Shown here piece after piece: positions 32,846 through 42,283 of a DNA stretch of 46,994 nucleotides. The stretch is from Deltaproteobacteria bacterium. Lineage in GTDB: Bacteria > Desulfobacterota > Desulfobulbia > Desulfobulbales > JAGXFP01. Below the pieces are notes generated by a model. That model was not told where the DNA came from, made no database searches, and worked only from the letters and a program-made list of their open reading frames with translations. The number at the start of each line of letters is the position of its first letter. Position 1 is the stretch's first letter. The stretch lies in NCBI GenBank assembly GCA_020056965.1, contig JAGVGT010000081.1, positions 1-46,994 of the forward strand, in the 5' to 3' direction. Made by a program: the position numbers and the translations under genes.

Positions 32846-32891
32846 TTCCTGCCGTCGGTCCGTGCGCGGGTCGGCGGCAGGAATTTTTTTT
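32846..32891 (+). terminator. Intrinsic terminator inside the locus
   Basis: TTCCTGCCG (32846-32854) pairs with CGGCAGGAA (32875-32883), followed by a run of eight T. It closes the FlgT-like/CsgG-like unit just before the ketoreductase start, so read-through must occur or another promoter must serve the genes to the right. Confidence 0.85.
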
Positions 32892-32907
32892 GATTGATGG
32901 AGGGAAT

Positions 32908-33636
32908 ATGAGTGATAAACCTGTGATCATGGTGACCGGGGCCAGTAAGGGGATCGGCGCCGCCATCGCCCGGCGGTTGGCTGGGGCCGGTTACGATATC
33001 TGGCTGAACTACCGTTCCGACCACGAGGCCGCCGAGGCGGTGCGTGACCAGATCGTCGGGCTGGGGCGCCAGTGCCGCCTGCTGCCCTTTGATGTCGCCG
33101 ATGAGGCGGCCATGCGGGTCGTGCTTGAACCGCTCCTTGATGAGGTAACCCCTTACGGCCTGGTCCACAACGCCGGGATTACCCGGGACGGCCTCCTGGC
33201 CATGATGCGGACCGAAGACTGGACCCAGGTGATCAACGTCCACCTGACCGGCTTCTTCCTGGTCGCCCGGATGCTGATTAAACCGATGCTCTCGGCCCGC
33301 CGGGGCCGGGTGGTGGCCATCGCCTCCACCACCGGCGAGACCGGCCAGGCCGGGCAGTTCAACTACGCGGCGGCCAAGGGCGGGATCATCGCCGCCTCCA
33401 AGGCCCTGGCCCGGGAGGTGGCGAAGCGCAACATCCTGGTCAACGTGGTCTCGCCGGGACTGATCGAAACCGAGATGATCGCCGGTCTGCCGCTCGACAA
33501 GATGCTGGCCGGGGTGCCTTTGGGCCGGGTGGGTAAGCCTGACGAGGTGGCGGCGGTCGTGGAGTTTTTGATGAGCGAGGGGGCCGGTTATATCACCGGC
33601 GAGGTGATCAGCGTCAACGGCGGCCTCCACATGTAA
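32908..33636 (+). CDS. 3-oxoacyl-ACP reductase (FabG-type SDR)
   Basis: A 242-residue short-chain dehydrogenase/reductase that reduces the beta-keto group of the ACP-bound chain with NADPH. The cofactor motif TGASKGIG is at residues 10-17, HNAGIT follows, and the catalytic Ser140 (IASTTG) and Tyr153/Lys157 (YAAAK) are intact, as is the end SGEGAGYITGEVISVNGG-like block (GAGYITGEVISVNGGLHM). GGAGGG precedes the ATG. It corresponds to the reductase (ApeQ-like) of aryl-polyene clusters. Confidence 0.92.
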   Translation: MSDKPVIMVTGASKGIGAAIARRLAGAGYDIWLNYRSDHEAAEAVRDQIVGLGRQCRLLPFDVADEAAMRVVLEPLLDEVTPYGLVHNAGITRDGLLAMMRTEDWTQVINVHLTGFFLVARMLIKPMLSARRGRVVAIASTTGETGQAGQFNYAAAKGGIIAASKALAREVAKRNILVNVVSPGLIETEMIAGLPLDKMLAGVPLGRVGKPDEVAAVVEFLMSEGAGYITGEVISVNGGLHM

Positions 33637-33643
33637 CGGCGTC

Positions 33644-33751
33644 GCCAAAATTTCGCTCTCCCACGTCATGGCGGGGCGCGAAATGCTCGACGTACCATCT
33701 GTACGCCTCCGCTTTCGCGCCCCACCATTCCTTGGATAGCGAACTTTTGGC
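33644..33751. repeat. 108-bp nested palindrome
   Basis: Outer arms GCCAAAATTTCGCT (33644-33657) and AGCGAACTTTTGGC (33738-33751) differ at one position; inner arms GGGGCGCGAAA (33673-33683) and TTTCGCGCCCC (33713-33723) are perfect; the centre is CGTAC-CATCT-GTACG (33691-33705). It fills the gap between the reductase and dehydratase genes. Confidence 0.8.
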
Positions 33752-33785
33752 TTAGCCGTCGGAGTTGTAAGACATCATAAAAACC

Positions 33786-34253
33786 ATGGATAATAATATT
33801 TCTCAGTCCGAGCGTGCCGCCGCGCCGCCCTTGCCCTGTCCGGCCATCCGGCTGGTGGCTCAGCGGCCGCCGATGCTCTTGGTCGATACCTTGGTGCATC
33901 GCGACCGGCCTGGCAATTTTTCGGTGGTGGCGACCACGGCGCCTACGGCCGGAATCTTTCTTGACCAGGACGGGGGATTAATTCCGGAATATTTTGTCGA
34001 ATTGGTAGCCCAGAGTGGGGCGGCGGTCAACGGCTACGATGCCATCACCGATAACGCCGGCAAAACCCGGGGCTTTCTGGTGGGCATCGACAATTTCGTC
34101 TGGCAGTGTGGTGCGAGGGGCGGCGAGGAACTGACGGTGGATCTGGTCAAGACCTTTGAATTCGGGCCGGTGACGGTGATGAGCGGTAAAGTCTTCAACA
34201 CGGCCGGTACGCTGCTGGCCGAAGGCGAGATCAAGGCCTGGGAGCAACCATGA
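33786..34253 (+). CDS. Hot-dog dehydratase, ApeP-like, without catalytic His
   Basis: A 155-residue hot-dog protein of the 3-hydroxyacyl-ACP dehydratase type. The N-terminal RPPMLLVDTLV strand is the FabZ/ApeP hallmark. In FabZ the dyad is a His (GHFP) and a Glu in LEAMAQ. Here Glu72 is present in PEYFVELVAQ, but there is no His between about residues 40 and 72, where GHFP should be. It would therefore need a partner to complete its active site; the dehydratase at 38055 has the complementary His. Role: removing water to form the enoyl or polyene double bond. Confidence 0.82.
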   Translation: MDNNISQSERAAAPPLPCPAIRLVAQRPPMLLVDTLVHRDRPGNFSVVATTAPTAGIFLDQDGGLIPEYFVELVAQSGAAVNGYDAITDNAGKTRGFLVGIDNFVWQCGARGGEELTVDLVKTFEFGPVTVMSGKVFNTAGTLLAEGEIKAWEQP

Positions 34254-34280
34254 ATGATGATCTCGGAGCAAGTTCACACC

Positions 34281-34366
34281 CGTCATTGCGAGGAGCGCAG
34301 CGACGAAGCAATCTGTCCCAATTTGCCGGAGTAGATATAGATTGCTTCGCTCTGCGCGCAATGACG
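34281..34366. repeat. Palindromic repeat (TTGCGAGGAGC family), second site
   Basis: CGTCATTGCGAGGAGCGCAG with AAGCAATCT to its right pairs with AGATTGCTTCG and GCGCAATGACG (34340-34366). One simple palindrome of the same family as the composite element at 22711-22890. It lies between the dehydratase stop and the LolA-like start. Confidence 0.75.
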
Positions 34367-34401
34367 AATTCGATGTCTTTTCGTGTTGTTGCGAGTTCAT
34401 C

Positions 34402-35040
34402 ATGAATAGGACAAACCTGAAATTCATCCTGACGTTGGTGGCCTTGGTACTGCTGACGGCACAACCAGTGCTGGCCGAATCGCTTGACGACTTTCTCACC
34501 CGGGTCGAGGCGCGGGCCGCCGGAACCAAGTCTTTTGCCTGCGACTTCCGCCAGGAACGGCGCCTGGCGATCTTCGCCAAACCGGTGGTTTTTTCCGGCA
34601 AGCTCTTCCTTGCCCGGCCCGATCGGTTACGCTGGGAGTTCACCTCGCCCATCGCCTCGTTGCTGATCCTGGACGGTAAGACCGGCCGCCGCTGTGGCGA
34701 GGGCAGTCCGGCCAGCGAGTTTAATCTGGAGCGCGACCCCGTCATGCGGTTGGTCGCCGGCCAGCTGCGGACCTGGACCAACGGCAACTATCGGGAGCTG
34801 CTGGGGGAATTTGGCCTGGAACTGGCCGCCGGGCCATCGCTGATCCTCAAGCCCCGCAAGGAGGGGTTGGCCTCCTTCCTCAACCGGATCGTCGTGGTCT
34901 TCGATCCCGACTCCCTGCAGCCGGTGCGGGTGGAGATTCACGAGGAGGGCGGCGACCGCACGGTGATCAGTTTTTCCTCCTACCGGCTCAATCCAGAACT
35001 GGCCCCGGCGCTGTTTTCCGCCTGTCGGCCCGGTTCCTGA
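34402..35040 (+). CDS. LolA-like periplasmic lipid carrier
   Basis: A 212-residue exported protein with a signal peptide (LKFILTLVALVLLTAQPVLA) and a LolA-type fold: KSFACDFRQERRLAIFAKPV, FSGKLFLARPDRLRWEFTSP and LLILDGKTG are typical of outer-membrane lipoprotein carrier proteins. It matches the LolA-like member (ApeL-like) of aryl-polyene clusters, thought to shuttle the hydrophobic product or its carrier across the periplasm. It is followed after 39 bases by the MMPL exporter. Confidence 0.85.
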   Translation: MNRTNLKFILTLVALVLLTAQPVLAESLDDFLTRVEARAAGTKSFACDFRQERRLAIFAKPVVFSGKLFLARPDRLRWEFTSPIASLLILDGKTGRRCGEGSPASEFNLERDPVMRLVAGQLRTWTNGNYRELLGEFGLELAAGPSLILKPRKEGLASFLNRIVVVFDPDSLQPVRVEIHEEGGDRTVISFSSYRLNPELAPALFSACRPGS

Positions 35041-35079
35041 GCCGGACCGGAAAGCCCGCCGCCAGCCATTAGCGAACCC

Positions 35080-37467
35080 ATGCCGAAACTCTCCGGAAAG
35101 ATCCTCAATATTCTGCTGCTTCTGGGCGTGCTGCTCGGCGGTTATCTGGCCCTCGGGGTGAAGGTCGAGGAAAACGCCATGGACCTGCTGCCCGGCGAGG
35201 CGCTGCGCGGCGACCTGGAGCTTCTCCAGCAGCTGGGGGTGGTAAACCAGGTCTACCTCTCCCTGGAGTGCGACCAGGCGCTCGGAGGTGGCCCCACGGC
35301 CCCGCCCGAACTGCTGCGGAGCGCCGGGGCGGTGGGCGCCGCCCTGGCCGAAAGCCCGCTCTTCTGCGAGGTCTTTTACCGGCTGCCGGAGGGTTATGAA
35401 TTTGGTCTGGCCACGACCTTGCGCCGCTATCTGCCGGTCCTCCTCGATCCTTACGATTTAAAGGAGATCGAGGGACGCCTGGCCCCGGCCGCTCTGGACC
35501 AGCGGATGCGCCAGGCCTTCCTTACCCTGAACAATCCCACCGGCCTGTTGATGGCCAGGCTGGTCCAGAACGACCCCCTGGACCTGACCGGGCTGATGCT
35601 GGGCAAGTTGGCTTCCCTGCGGGGGCGGTTGCGGCTGACGGTTCAGGACGGCTACTTCGTCAGCGAGGATGGCCGCCACTGCCTGGTCTGGGCGGAGAGT
35701 GTCACCCCGCTGATCGCCTCGGCCCCGGCCACGGCGGTCAAAGCCGAACTGGACCGCGTGCTGGCGAAAAGTCTCGAAAAAGGGGTGCGGGCCCGGCTGA
35801 TTGGCCCCTTGCCCCATACCCTTTCCAACTCCGAGACCATCAAGAGAGACCTGGCCCGCTTGCTGCCCTTCGATGTGGTGGTGTTGCTGCTGGTGCTCTT
35901 CCTGGCCCTGCGGACCTGGCAGAGCCTGGTGGTGGTGCTGATTCCCTTCCTGGCGGCGCCCCCGGCACTGGCCCTGCTTTCCCTGTTCTATCCCCGGATC
36001 AGCGCCATGTCGCTGGGCTTCGGTATTGTGCTGCTGGGCAGCGGCGCCGATTACGCCATCCATCTCTACCTGGGCGCCAGGATGGAAAACGGCCGGGCGG
36101 TGGTGCCCGGGGGGCTGCGCCGCTCCCTGCTGGTCGCCTCGCTGACCACCTTTGCGGTCTTCATCGCCCTGCTCTTTTCGCACGTCCCCTCGCACCGGCA
36201 GATGGCCACCCTGGCCATTTTCGGCATGGCCTTTTCGATTCTCCTGGCCGTGCGGCTGGTGCCGCCGCTGGGTGCCTACCAGAAATCCGAACCGGCCGCC
36301 CTGGCCGCGGTGCGCCGCCTGCTGGTGGTGCCCGGTCGGGGCTGGGGTGGGCTGCTCCTGGCCGGCTGGTTGCTGCTGCTGATCGGCGGAGTGGTCGGCT
36401 GGTCGCGGCTCCACTACAACGGTGATCTTAAGTCCATGGATACCCCTACCGCCGAGGTGGTGGCGGATGAGCGCGAGTTCCTTGCCACCTGGGCCAAAGG
36501 CGGGGAGCAGGCCTTTGTGGTGGCCGCCGGCGCCACCCCGGAGACGGCCCTGGACCTGAACGACCGGGTTTACGCCCGGCTCACCGAGGCCGGTAAACTG
36601 ACCGGGGTGCAGTCGCTGGCTCCGGTGCTGCCGGGTCCAACCCGGCAGGCCAGGAACGGCGCGGCCTGGCAGTCCTTCTGGACCGCACAACTTCCGACCC
36701 TGCAGCCGGCCCTGGAACGGGCCGCCACCGCCCAGGGCTTTGCGCCCGGGGCCTTTGCTCCCTTCCTGGCTGGGGTGACCCAGCCCGCGCCGCCGCTATC
36801 GGTCACGGTGCTGACCGATGGACCCCTGCATCCCTTCCTGGCCGCCCTCTTTCGCCAGGTTCCGGCGGTGGCGGGGGGGAGCGAACGCCACTATCTGGCC
36901 ACCACCCTGGTCCCCGATGGCCCGGAAACCGCCAGCGTCCTGGATGCGCTGGGCCGGGAGATCCCCGGGGTCCGGGTGCTTTCCAATACCCGCTGGCGGC
37001 AGCAGGTCGATGTGTTGATGCGCAGTGACATCCTGACCATTATCGCCGGGGCCGGTCTGGTCGTGCTGCTCATCTGTTTTCTGGCCTTCCGCAATGCGCG
37101 CGATCTCCTGGCGACCCTGGCCCCGGTCCTCTCCGCCCAGGCGGCCATGGCCGTTTTCGCCTGGCTGACCGGCGGCGAGCTGAACATGATGCACCTCTTG
37201 ATGGGGATCCTGGTCATCGGCATGAGCGTTGATTACGGAATCTTCATCGTCACTGCCTGCCGCGAGGGGTTGTCGGCCCAGACCTTTCTGGCCATTTCAC
37301 TCTGCGCCCTCAGCACCCTTTCTGGCTTTGGGGTGCTGGCCTTCGCCGTCCACCCGGCCTTGCGCGCCCTGGGGTTGACGGTGCTGATCGGGATCGGGGC
37401 GGCCTGGCCCACCGCCCTGTGGATCTCGCCGGTCCTGGCCGGGGTGAAAAAGGTGAAACCGTGCTGA
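35080..37467 (+). CDS. MMPL/RND-family exporter
   Basis: A 795-residue polytopic membrane protein. It starts with one hydrophobic segment (ILNILLLLGVLLGGYLALGV), has two large periplasmic parts, and two sets of transmembrane helices (about residues 255-400 and 645-790), the duplicated plan of RND permeases. SLGFGIVLLGSGADYAIHLY and MGILVIGMSVDYGIFIV are the paired GXXXD-type proton-relay helices, each with an Asp. It is the ApeM-like lipid/polyene exporter of such clusters, moving the product from the inner membrane outward. The end overlaps the DUF3261 start. Confidence 0.9.
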   Translation: MPKLSGKILNILLLLGVLLGGYLALGVKVEENAMDLLPGEALRGDLELLQQLGVVNQVYLSLECDQALGGGPTAPPELLRSAGAVGAALAESPLFCEVFYRLPEGYEFGLATTLRRYLPVLLDPYDLKEIEGRLAPAALDQRMRQAFLTLNNPTGLLMARLVQNDPLDLTGLMLGKLASLRGRLRLTVQDGYFVSEDGRHCLVWAESVTPLIASAPATAVKAELDRVLAKSLEKGVRARLIGPLPHTLSNSETIKRDLARLLPFDVVVLLLVLFLALRTWQSLVVVLIPFLAAPPALALLSLFYPRISAMSLGFGIVLLGSGADYAIHLYLGARMENGRAVVPGGLRRSLLVASLTTFAVFIALLFSHVPSHRQMATLAIFGMAFSILLAVRLVPPLGAYQKSEPAALAAVRRLLVVPGRGWGGLLLAGWLLLLIGGVVGWSRLHYNGDLKSMDTPTAEVVADEREFLATWAKGGEQAFVVAAGATPETALDLNDRVYARLTEAGKLTGVQSLAPVLPGPTRQARNGAAWQSFWTAQLPTLQPALERAATAQGFAPGAFAPFLAGVTQPAPPLSVTVLTDGPLHPFLAALFRQVPAVAGGSERHYLATTLVPDGPETASVLDALGREIPGVRVLSNTRWRQQVDVLMRSDILTIIAGAGLVVLLICFLAFRNARDLLATLAPVLSAQAAMAVFAWLTGGELNMMHLLMGILVIGMSVDYGIFIVTACREGLSAQTFLAISLCALSTLSGFGVLAFAVHPALRALGLTVLIGIGAAWPTALWISPVLAGVKKVKPC

Positions 37468-38051
37468 AGGGTTACTCTCTCCCGGTGGCCGCAGTGCTGC
37501 TCGGCGCCTGGCTCGCCGGTTGCGCGGCCCACTTGAGCCCGGCGCCCACCAATCCGGCCTTGCTGCCGGCTGAGCCGACCCTCTGGAAATTAGCCCTGCG
37601 GCGGGGCGGGGAAGCGCGATACACCGGCCTTCTGCTGCTTAGCCGGGACGAGAAGGGGACCGGCATGGTCCTTCTGGACCCCACCGGCATCAAGCTTCTG
37701 GAGGGACGGGTCAATGAAACCGGTGCGGTCACCGGGGTCAAGGCCCTGCAACCGGTGGCCGACCGGGGTCTGCCGAACTTTCTGGGGGGGGTGGTGCAGC
37801 GCCTCTTTCTGCTGGCCCCGCCGCCGGTCGGCGAGACCTGCCGACCGGCCGGGTTCGGCCAACTCTGCCAAGGCCTGAACGGATCCGGGCAACTGGTCAG
37901 AATCAGGAGCTGGGGGCCTTTGGTCTTGTGGGCGGCGGACTATTCCATTAATAATGAAATCGCGCCGCCGCTGCTCACCGGCGCCCGCCTGGATGAGGGT
38001 TGGCTGACCCCCGAGGTGGGACTGGAGCGGCGGCTGGAATCGCCGGAGTGA
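37461..38051 (+). CDS. DUF3261 lipoprotein
   Basis: A 196-residue lipoprotein with signal peptide and lipobox (LLGAWLAGCAAH). The body (LRRGGEARYTGLLLLSRDEK, MVLLDPTGIKLLEG) fits DUF3261, a family found in aryl-polyene and related clusters next to the MMPL exporter (ApeN-like). It likely receives the product at the outer membrane. The GTG at 37461 overlaps the exporter stop by seven bases; the upstream in-frame start is within that gene and is rejected. Confidence 0.82.
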   Translation: MLKGYSLPVAAVLLGAWLAGCAAHLSPAPTNPALLPAEPTLWKLALRRGGEARYTGLLLLSRDEKGTGMVLLDPTGIKLLEGRVNETGAVTGVKALQPVADRGLPNFLGGVVQRLFLLAPPPVGETCRPAGFGQLCQGLNGSGQLVRIRSWGPLVLWAADYSINNEIAPPLLTGARLDEGWLTPEVGLERRLESPE

Positions 38052-38054
38052 GCC

Positions 38055-38456
38055 ATGCCGACTGACTTATCCTATATTGCCGCCTCCCCACTGGCCGGTT
38101 GCCTGACCGACCTGCAAGCGGATCGCCAGGCTTCTGCCGCTACGGCGTTGCTCCGCTGCCCCGCCGATTTCCCCGGCTTCGCCGGCCATTTTCCCGACCA
38201 GCCGGTCCTGCCGGCGGTGCTGCAGCTCCTGGCGGTGCGTCTGTTGGCCGAATCACTGCTTGAAACACGCCTTACTCCGGTAGGTGCTGATCGCCTGAAA
38301 TTCAAGGGCATGGTCGGGCCGGACGAGACGGTCAATCTCCGGGTCAGCCTGCGGGAGCAAGCCGGGCTGCTCAAAGTTGAATTCAGCCTGGATAAGGCCG
38401 GGACTCCCATCGCCTCCGGCACCCTGGTCTTCCGGCCCATCGGGGAGGAGAGATAG
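38055..38456 (+). CDS. Hot-dog dehydratase, ApeI-like, without catalytic Glu
   Basis: A 133-residue hot-dog protein. The FabZ-type catalytic His is present as His45 in FAGHFPDQPVLPAVLQLLAV, but the Glu/Asp expected 14 residues later (FabZ: LEAMAQ) is Leu59. It is therefore the complement of the His-less protein at 33786. The C-terminal strand (LLKVEFSLDKAGTPIASGTL) closes the fold. It sits three bases after the DUF3261 stop and two bases before the thioesterase start, so it is in the same operon. Confidence 0.82.
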   Translation: MPTDLSYIAASPLAGCLTDLQADRQASAATALLRCPADFPGFAGHFPDQPVLPAVLQLLAVRLLAESLLETRLTPVGADRLKFKGMVGPDETVNLRVSLREQAGLLKVEFSLDKAGTPIASGTLVFRPIGEER

Positions 38457-38458
38457 AG

Positions 38459-38929
38459 ATGGGTTTTACCCGCGACTACTTCCCGATTAACCCCGGTGAC
38501 CCGGCCCCCCTCACCGTCACCGCCCGGCGGCGGGTGCGTTTCGAGGAGGTGGACATGCTCAATATCGCCTGGCACGGCCACTACGTAAGTTTTCTGGACG
38601 ATGGCCGGGTGGCCTTTGGCGATCGCTACCCGGCCTTGAGCTACCGGCATCTTCACGAGGCGCGGGTGGCGGCGCCCATCGTCCAGCTCCATCTCGACTA
38701 CCAGTCGCCCCTCTTCTTCGACGAGGAGATGACCGTGGCCGCCACCCTGCACTGGAGCGATGCCCTGCGTCTCAACTTCTCATACCGGATCAGCGGCGCT
38801 GATGCCCGGCCGGTGGCCCGGGCCTGGTCGGTGCAGCTCCTGGTCGATGAGCAGCGCCGGACCTTGCTGGTGCCGCCGCCCTGGGCCGAGGAGTTCCGGC
38901 AGCGCTGGCGGCAGGGGGAACTGGAATGA
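38459..38929 (+). CDS. Hot-dog acyl thioesterase (4HBT-like)
   Basis: A 156-residue 4-hydroxybenzoyl-CoA-thioesterase-type hot-dog protein. The hallmark strand VRFEEVDMLNIAWHGHYVSF contains the usual VxxxDxDxxxHxxxY pattern in modified form (DMLNIAWHGHY), and APIVQLHLDYQSPLFFDEEM follows. It matches the thioesterase (ApeK-like) of aryl-polyene clusters, which may edit misloaded chains or release the product. GGGGAGGAG is just upstream, inside the end of the dehydratase gene. The stop overlaps the start of the last ketosynthase by four bases. Confidence 0.85.
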   Translation: MGFTRDYFPINPGDPAPLTVTARRRVRFEEVDMLNIAWHGHYVSFLDDGRVAFGDRYPALSYRHLHEARVAAPIVQLHLDYQSPLFFDEEMTVAATLHWSDALRLNFSYRISGADARPVARAWSVQLLVDEQRRTLLVPPPWAEEFRQRWRQGELE

Positions 38930-40026
38930 GTCGTCCAGTCATCGTTGCCGCCGCCGCCCTCACCGCCTTGGGTGATCTGGAGGCGACCTGGCAGGGGCTG
39001 CTGTCCGGCCGCTCGGCTCTGGCGGCCGGCCAACTGGCTGCCCCCCTCGACCGATATCCGGTCGGAACGGTGCCTGGTCTGAATGGAGCCTGGGGGAGCG
39101 CGGCTCGGCAGGAACAACTTTACCTCCGCCTCTTGGCGGCCTTGCCCGAGCTGCCGGCGGAGAGCGGTTTGGTGCTCTCCACCACCAAGGGGGCGGTGGA
39201 CGAATTGCTGGGGGACGACCCGCCCTGGCCCGGTCAGCCTTGGGAGTTGGCCCGCGAAATTGCCAAGGCAGCGGGGCTGACCGGTCCCGCCGCCACCGTC
39301 AGCGGCGCTTGCGCCTCCGGGACTATCGCGCTAATCCGCGCCGCCCAGCAGATCAAAACCGGCGAGGGTCCGGCCACGGTTCTGGTGCTGGGAATCGACC
39401 TGCTCAGCACCTTTGTGACCGGCGGCTTCGCTCGCTTGCACGCCCTGACCCCGGATGTCTGCCGCCCCTTTGACCGCCAGCGCGACGGCTTGGCCCTGGG
39501 CGAGGGGGCCGGAGCGCTCCTTCTGGCCAGCCCGGCCGAGGCGCGGCGGCGGAATTGGCCGATCCTGGCCGAAATCGACGGCTGGGGCGTCTCCGGCGAT
39601 GCCGGCCATATCACCGCGCCCTGTCGCGAGGCCAGCGGACTCACGCGGGCCTTGGCCCTCTGTACCGATAATGGCCGGAAGGCGGTGGGGGCGGTCAACG
39701 CCCACGGCACCGGCACCAAGTTCAACGATGCCATGGAGATCAAAGGTTTTCGGGCGGCGCTGCCGCCAGCCACCCCCTATCATTCGGTCAAAGGGGCGAT
39801 CGGCCATACCCTGGGGGCGGCCGGGGTGATCGAAGCGGCCCTGGCCGTCAAGTCCCTGGCCACCGGGCTGATTCCGCCCACCGTCGGTCTGGCTGAACCG
39901 GAAGCGGACAGCGGTCGGCTTTCCGGGCGCGAAGCCCTGTCTCTGTGCCACCCTTCCATACTGAGCTGCAATTCCGGTTTTGGTGGCATCAACGCCGCCG
40001 TGCGCCTGGTTCGTGCCATCTCTTAA
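38926..40026 (+). CDS. Beta-ketoacyl-ACP synthase, ApeO-like
   Basis: A 366-residue ketosynthase with a complete triad: Cys129 in SGACASGTIALI, His260 in NAHGTGTKFND and His294 in IGHTLGAAG. The N-terminal region is about 40-50 residues shorter than in FabF, as is common for the second KS of aryl-polyene clusters. With the KS at 27689 it provides two condensing enzymes in one locus. It is the last gene of the tightly packed group from 34402 on; the next gene is 237 bases away. Confidence 0.9.
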   Translation: MSRPVIVAAAALTALGDLEATWQGLLSGRSALAAGQLAAPLDRYPVGTVPGLNGAWGSAARQEQLYLRLLAALPELPAESGLVLSTTKGAVDELLGDDPPWPGQPWELAREIAKAAGLTGPAATVSGACASGTIALIRAAQQIKTGEGPATVLVLGIDLLSTFVTGGFARLHALTPDVCRPFDRQRDGLALGEGAGALLLASPAEARRRNWPILAEIDGWGVSGDAGHITAPCREASGLTRALALCTDNGRKAVGAVNAHGTGTKFNDAMEIKGFRAALPPATPYHSVKGAIGHTLGAAGVIEAALAVKSLATGLIPPTVGLAEPEADSGRLSGREALSLCHPSILSCNSGFGGINAAVRLVRAIS

Positions 40027-40263
40027 CCGACCGGTTCAACCCGTGTGGTATTTTGTCACACCCCGGCTCGATGTGCCTGGCGCTATTTTCTTTGCCGATC
40101 CTCCGCGCGGGTGGGTGCTCAGCGGCCTTTATTCAGCTATTCCGGGCGGTTGGAATTAGTTACGGTCATGAAATTACTGGTAACTATCGGTCATGCTGGG
40201 TTAAATGGGCGGTAAAGCAGTTCTGGCGGTTCCCGGCGAAAATTACATATCAAAGGTGCATTT

Positions 40264-40704
40264 ATGTTGACCAAGAGAAAACCGAAATATTTGTTGCTCG
40301 GTCTGGGGCTGGCGGTTGCCTACTGGCTGTTTGATTCATCCGTGCACTATCTGGCCTTCCATGATGATCAAATTGAATTGATCCCTTCCGATGCCAATGA
40401 ACTGTGGATGCGCGCCCTGGTCGTTTTTCTGGTTGCTTCCTTTGGGGTCTACACCGAGTTTTCGGTCCGTCGCCTGCGACGCCTGAGCGCCGAGAAGGCC
40501 ATCCTGGAGCTGGACCTGGAGGATGCCCTGAAGATCATCCTGGGCGGGGACATGGCGATCTGTTCCGACTGCCGCAAGGTCTGCGCCAGCCGAAACCTGC
40601 GCCATGACCAGCGGGCCTGGCGGACCATTGAGGACCATATCTCCAGTCTGGCCGTGCTGAAATACGGGCACAGCCGTTGCCCCGATTGCGAGGGCAGTGA
40701 ATGA
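40264..40704 (+). CDS. Membrane-anchored zinc-ribbon signalling-type protein
   Basis: A 146-residue protein with two predicted transmembrane segments (YLLLGLGLAVAYWLF and ALVVFLVASFGVYTEFSV), a short helix, and a C-terminal Cys motif: CSDCRKVC, then WRTIEDHISSL and HSRCPDC. This C..C / WxxIExxI / H..CPxC pattern occurs at the junctions of PAS sensors, histidine kinases and diguanylate cyclases. Here no catalytic domain follows, so it looks like a stand-alone or truncated sensory module. AAAGGTG lies upstream. Not evidently linked to neighbours. Confidence 0.65.
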   Translation: MLTKRKPKYLLLGLGLAVAYWLFDSSVHYLAFHDDQIELIPSDANELWMRALVVFLVASFGVYTEFSVRRLRRLSAEKAILELDLEDALKIILGGDMAICSDCRKVCASRNLRHDQRAWRTIEDHISSLAVLKYGHSRCPDCEGSE

Positions 40705-42121
<1,417 letters not shown>

Positions 42122-42283
42122 GGTTTGCCCAGAACGCCCGTTTGATTACCGATCGGCGCAATGAACCCCCGACCGGCGCCGGGCCTTGACCAGGGCCACG
42201 CAACTTACCTGTGTCTGTAGCTGTGAATTACTTCGGACGAGAAGCGGTTCCGGCTGGCAATTATTCCCATATCGAGCCCAACC

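Noticed and set aside
35458..36690. 410-codon antisense frame inside the MMPL exporter gene
   Set aside because: Low-complexity Gln/Gly/His-rich translation typical of a high-GC shadow; the plus-strand gene is certain.
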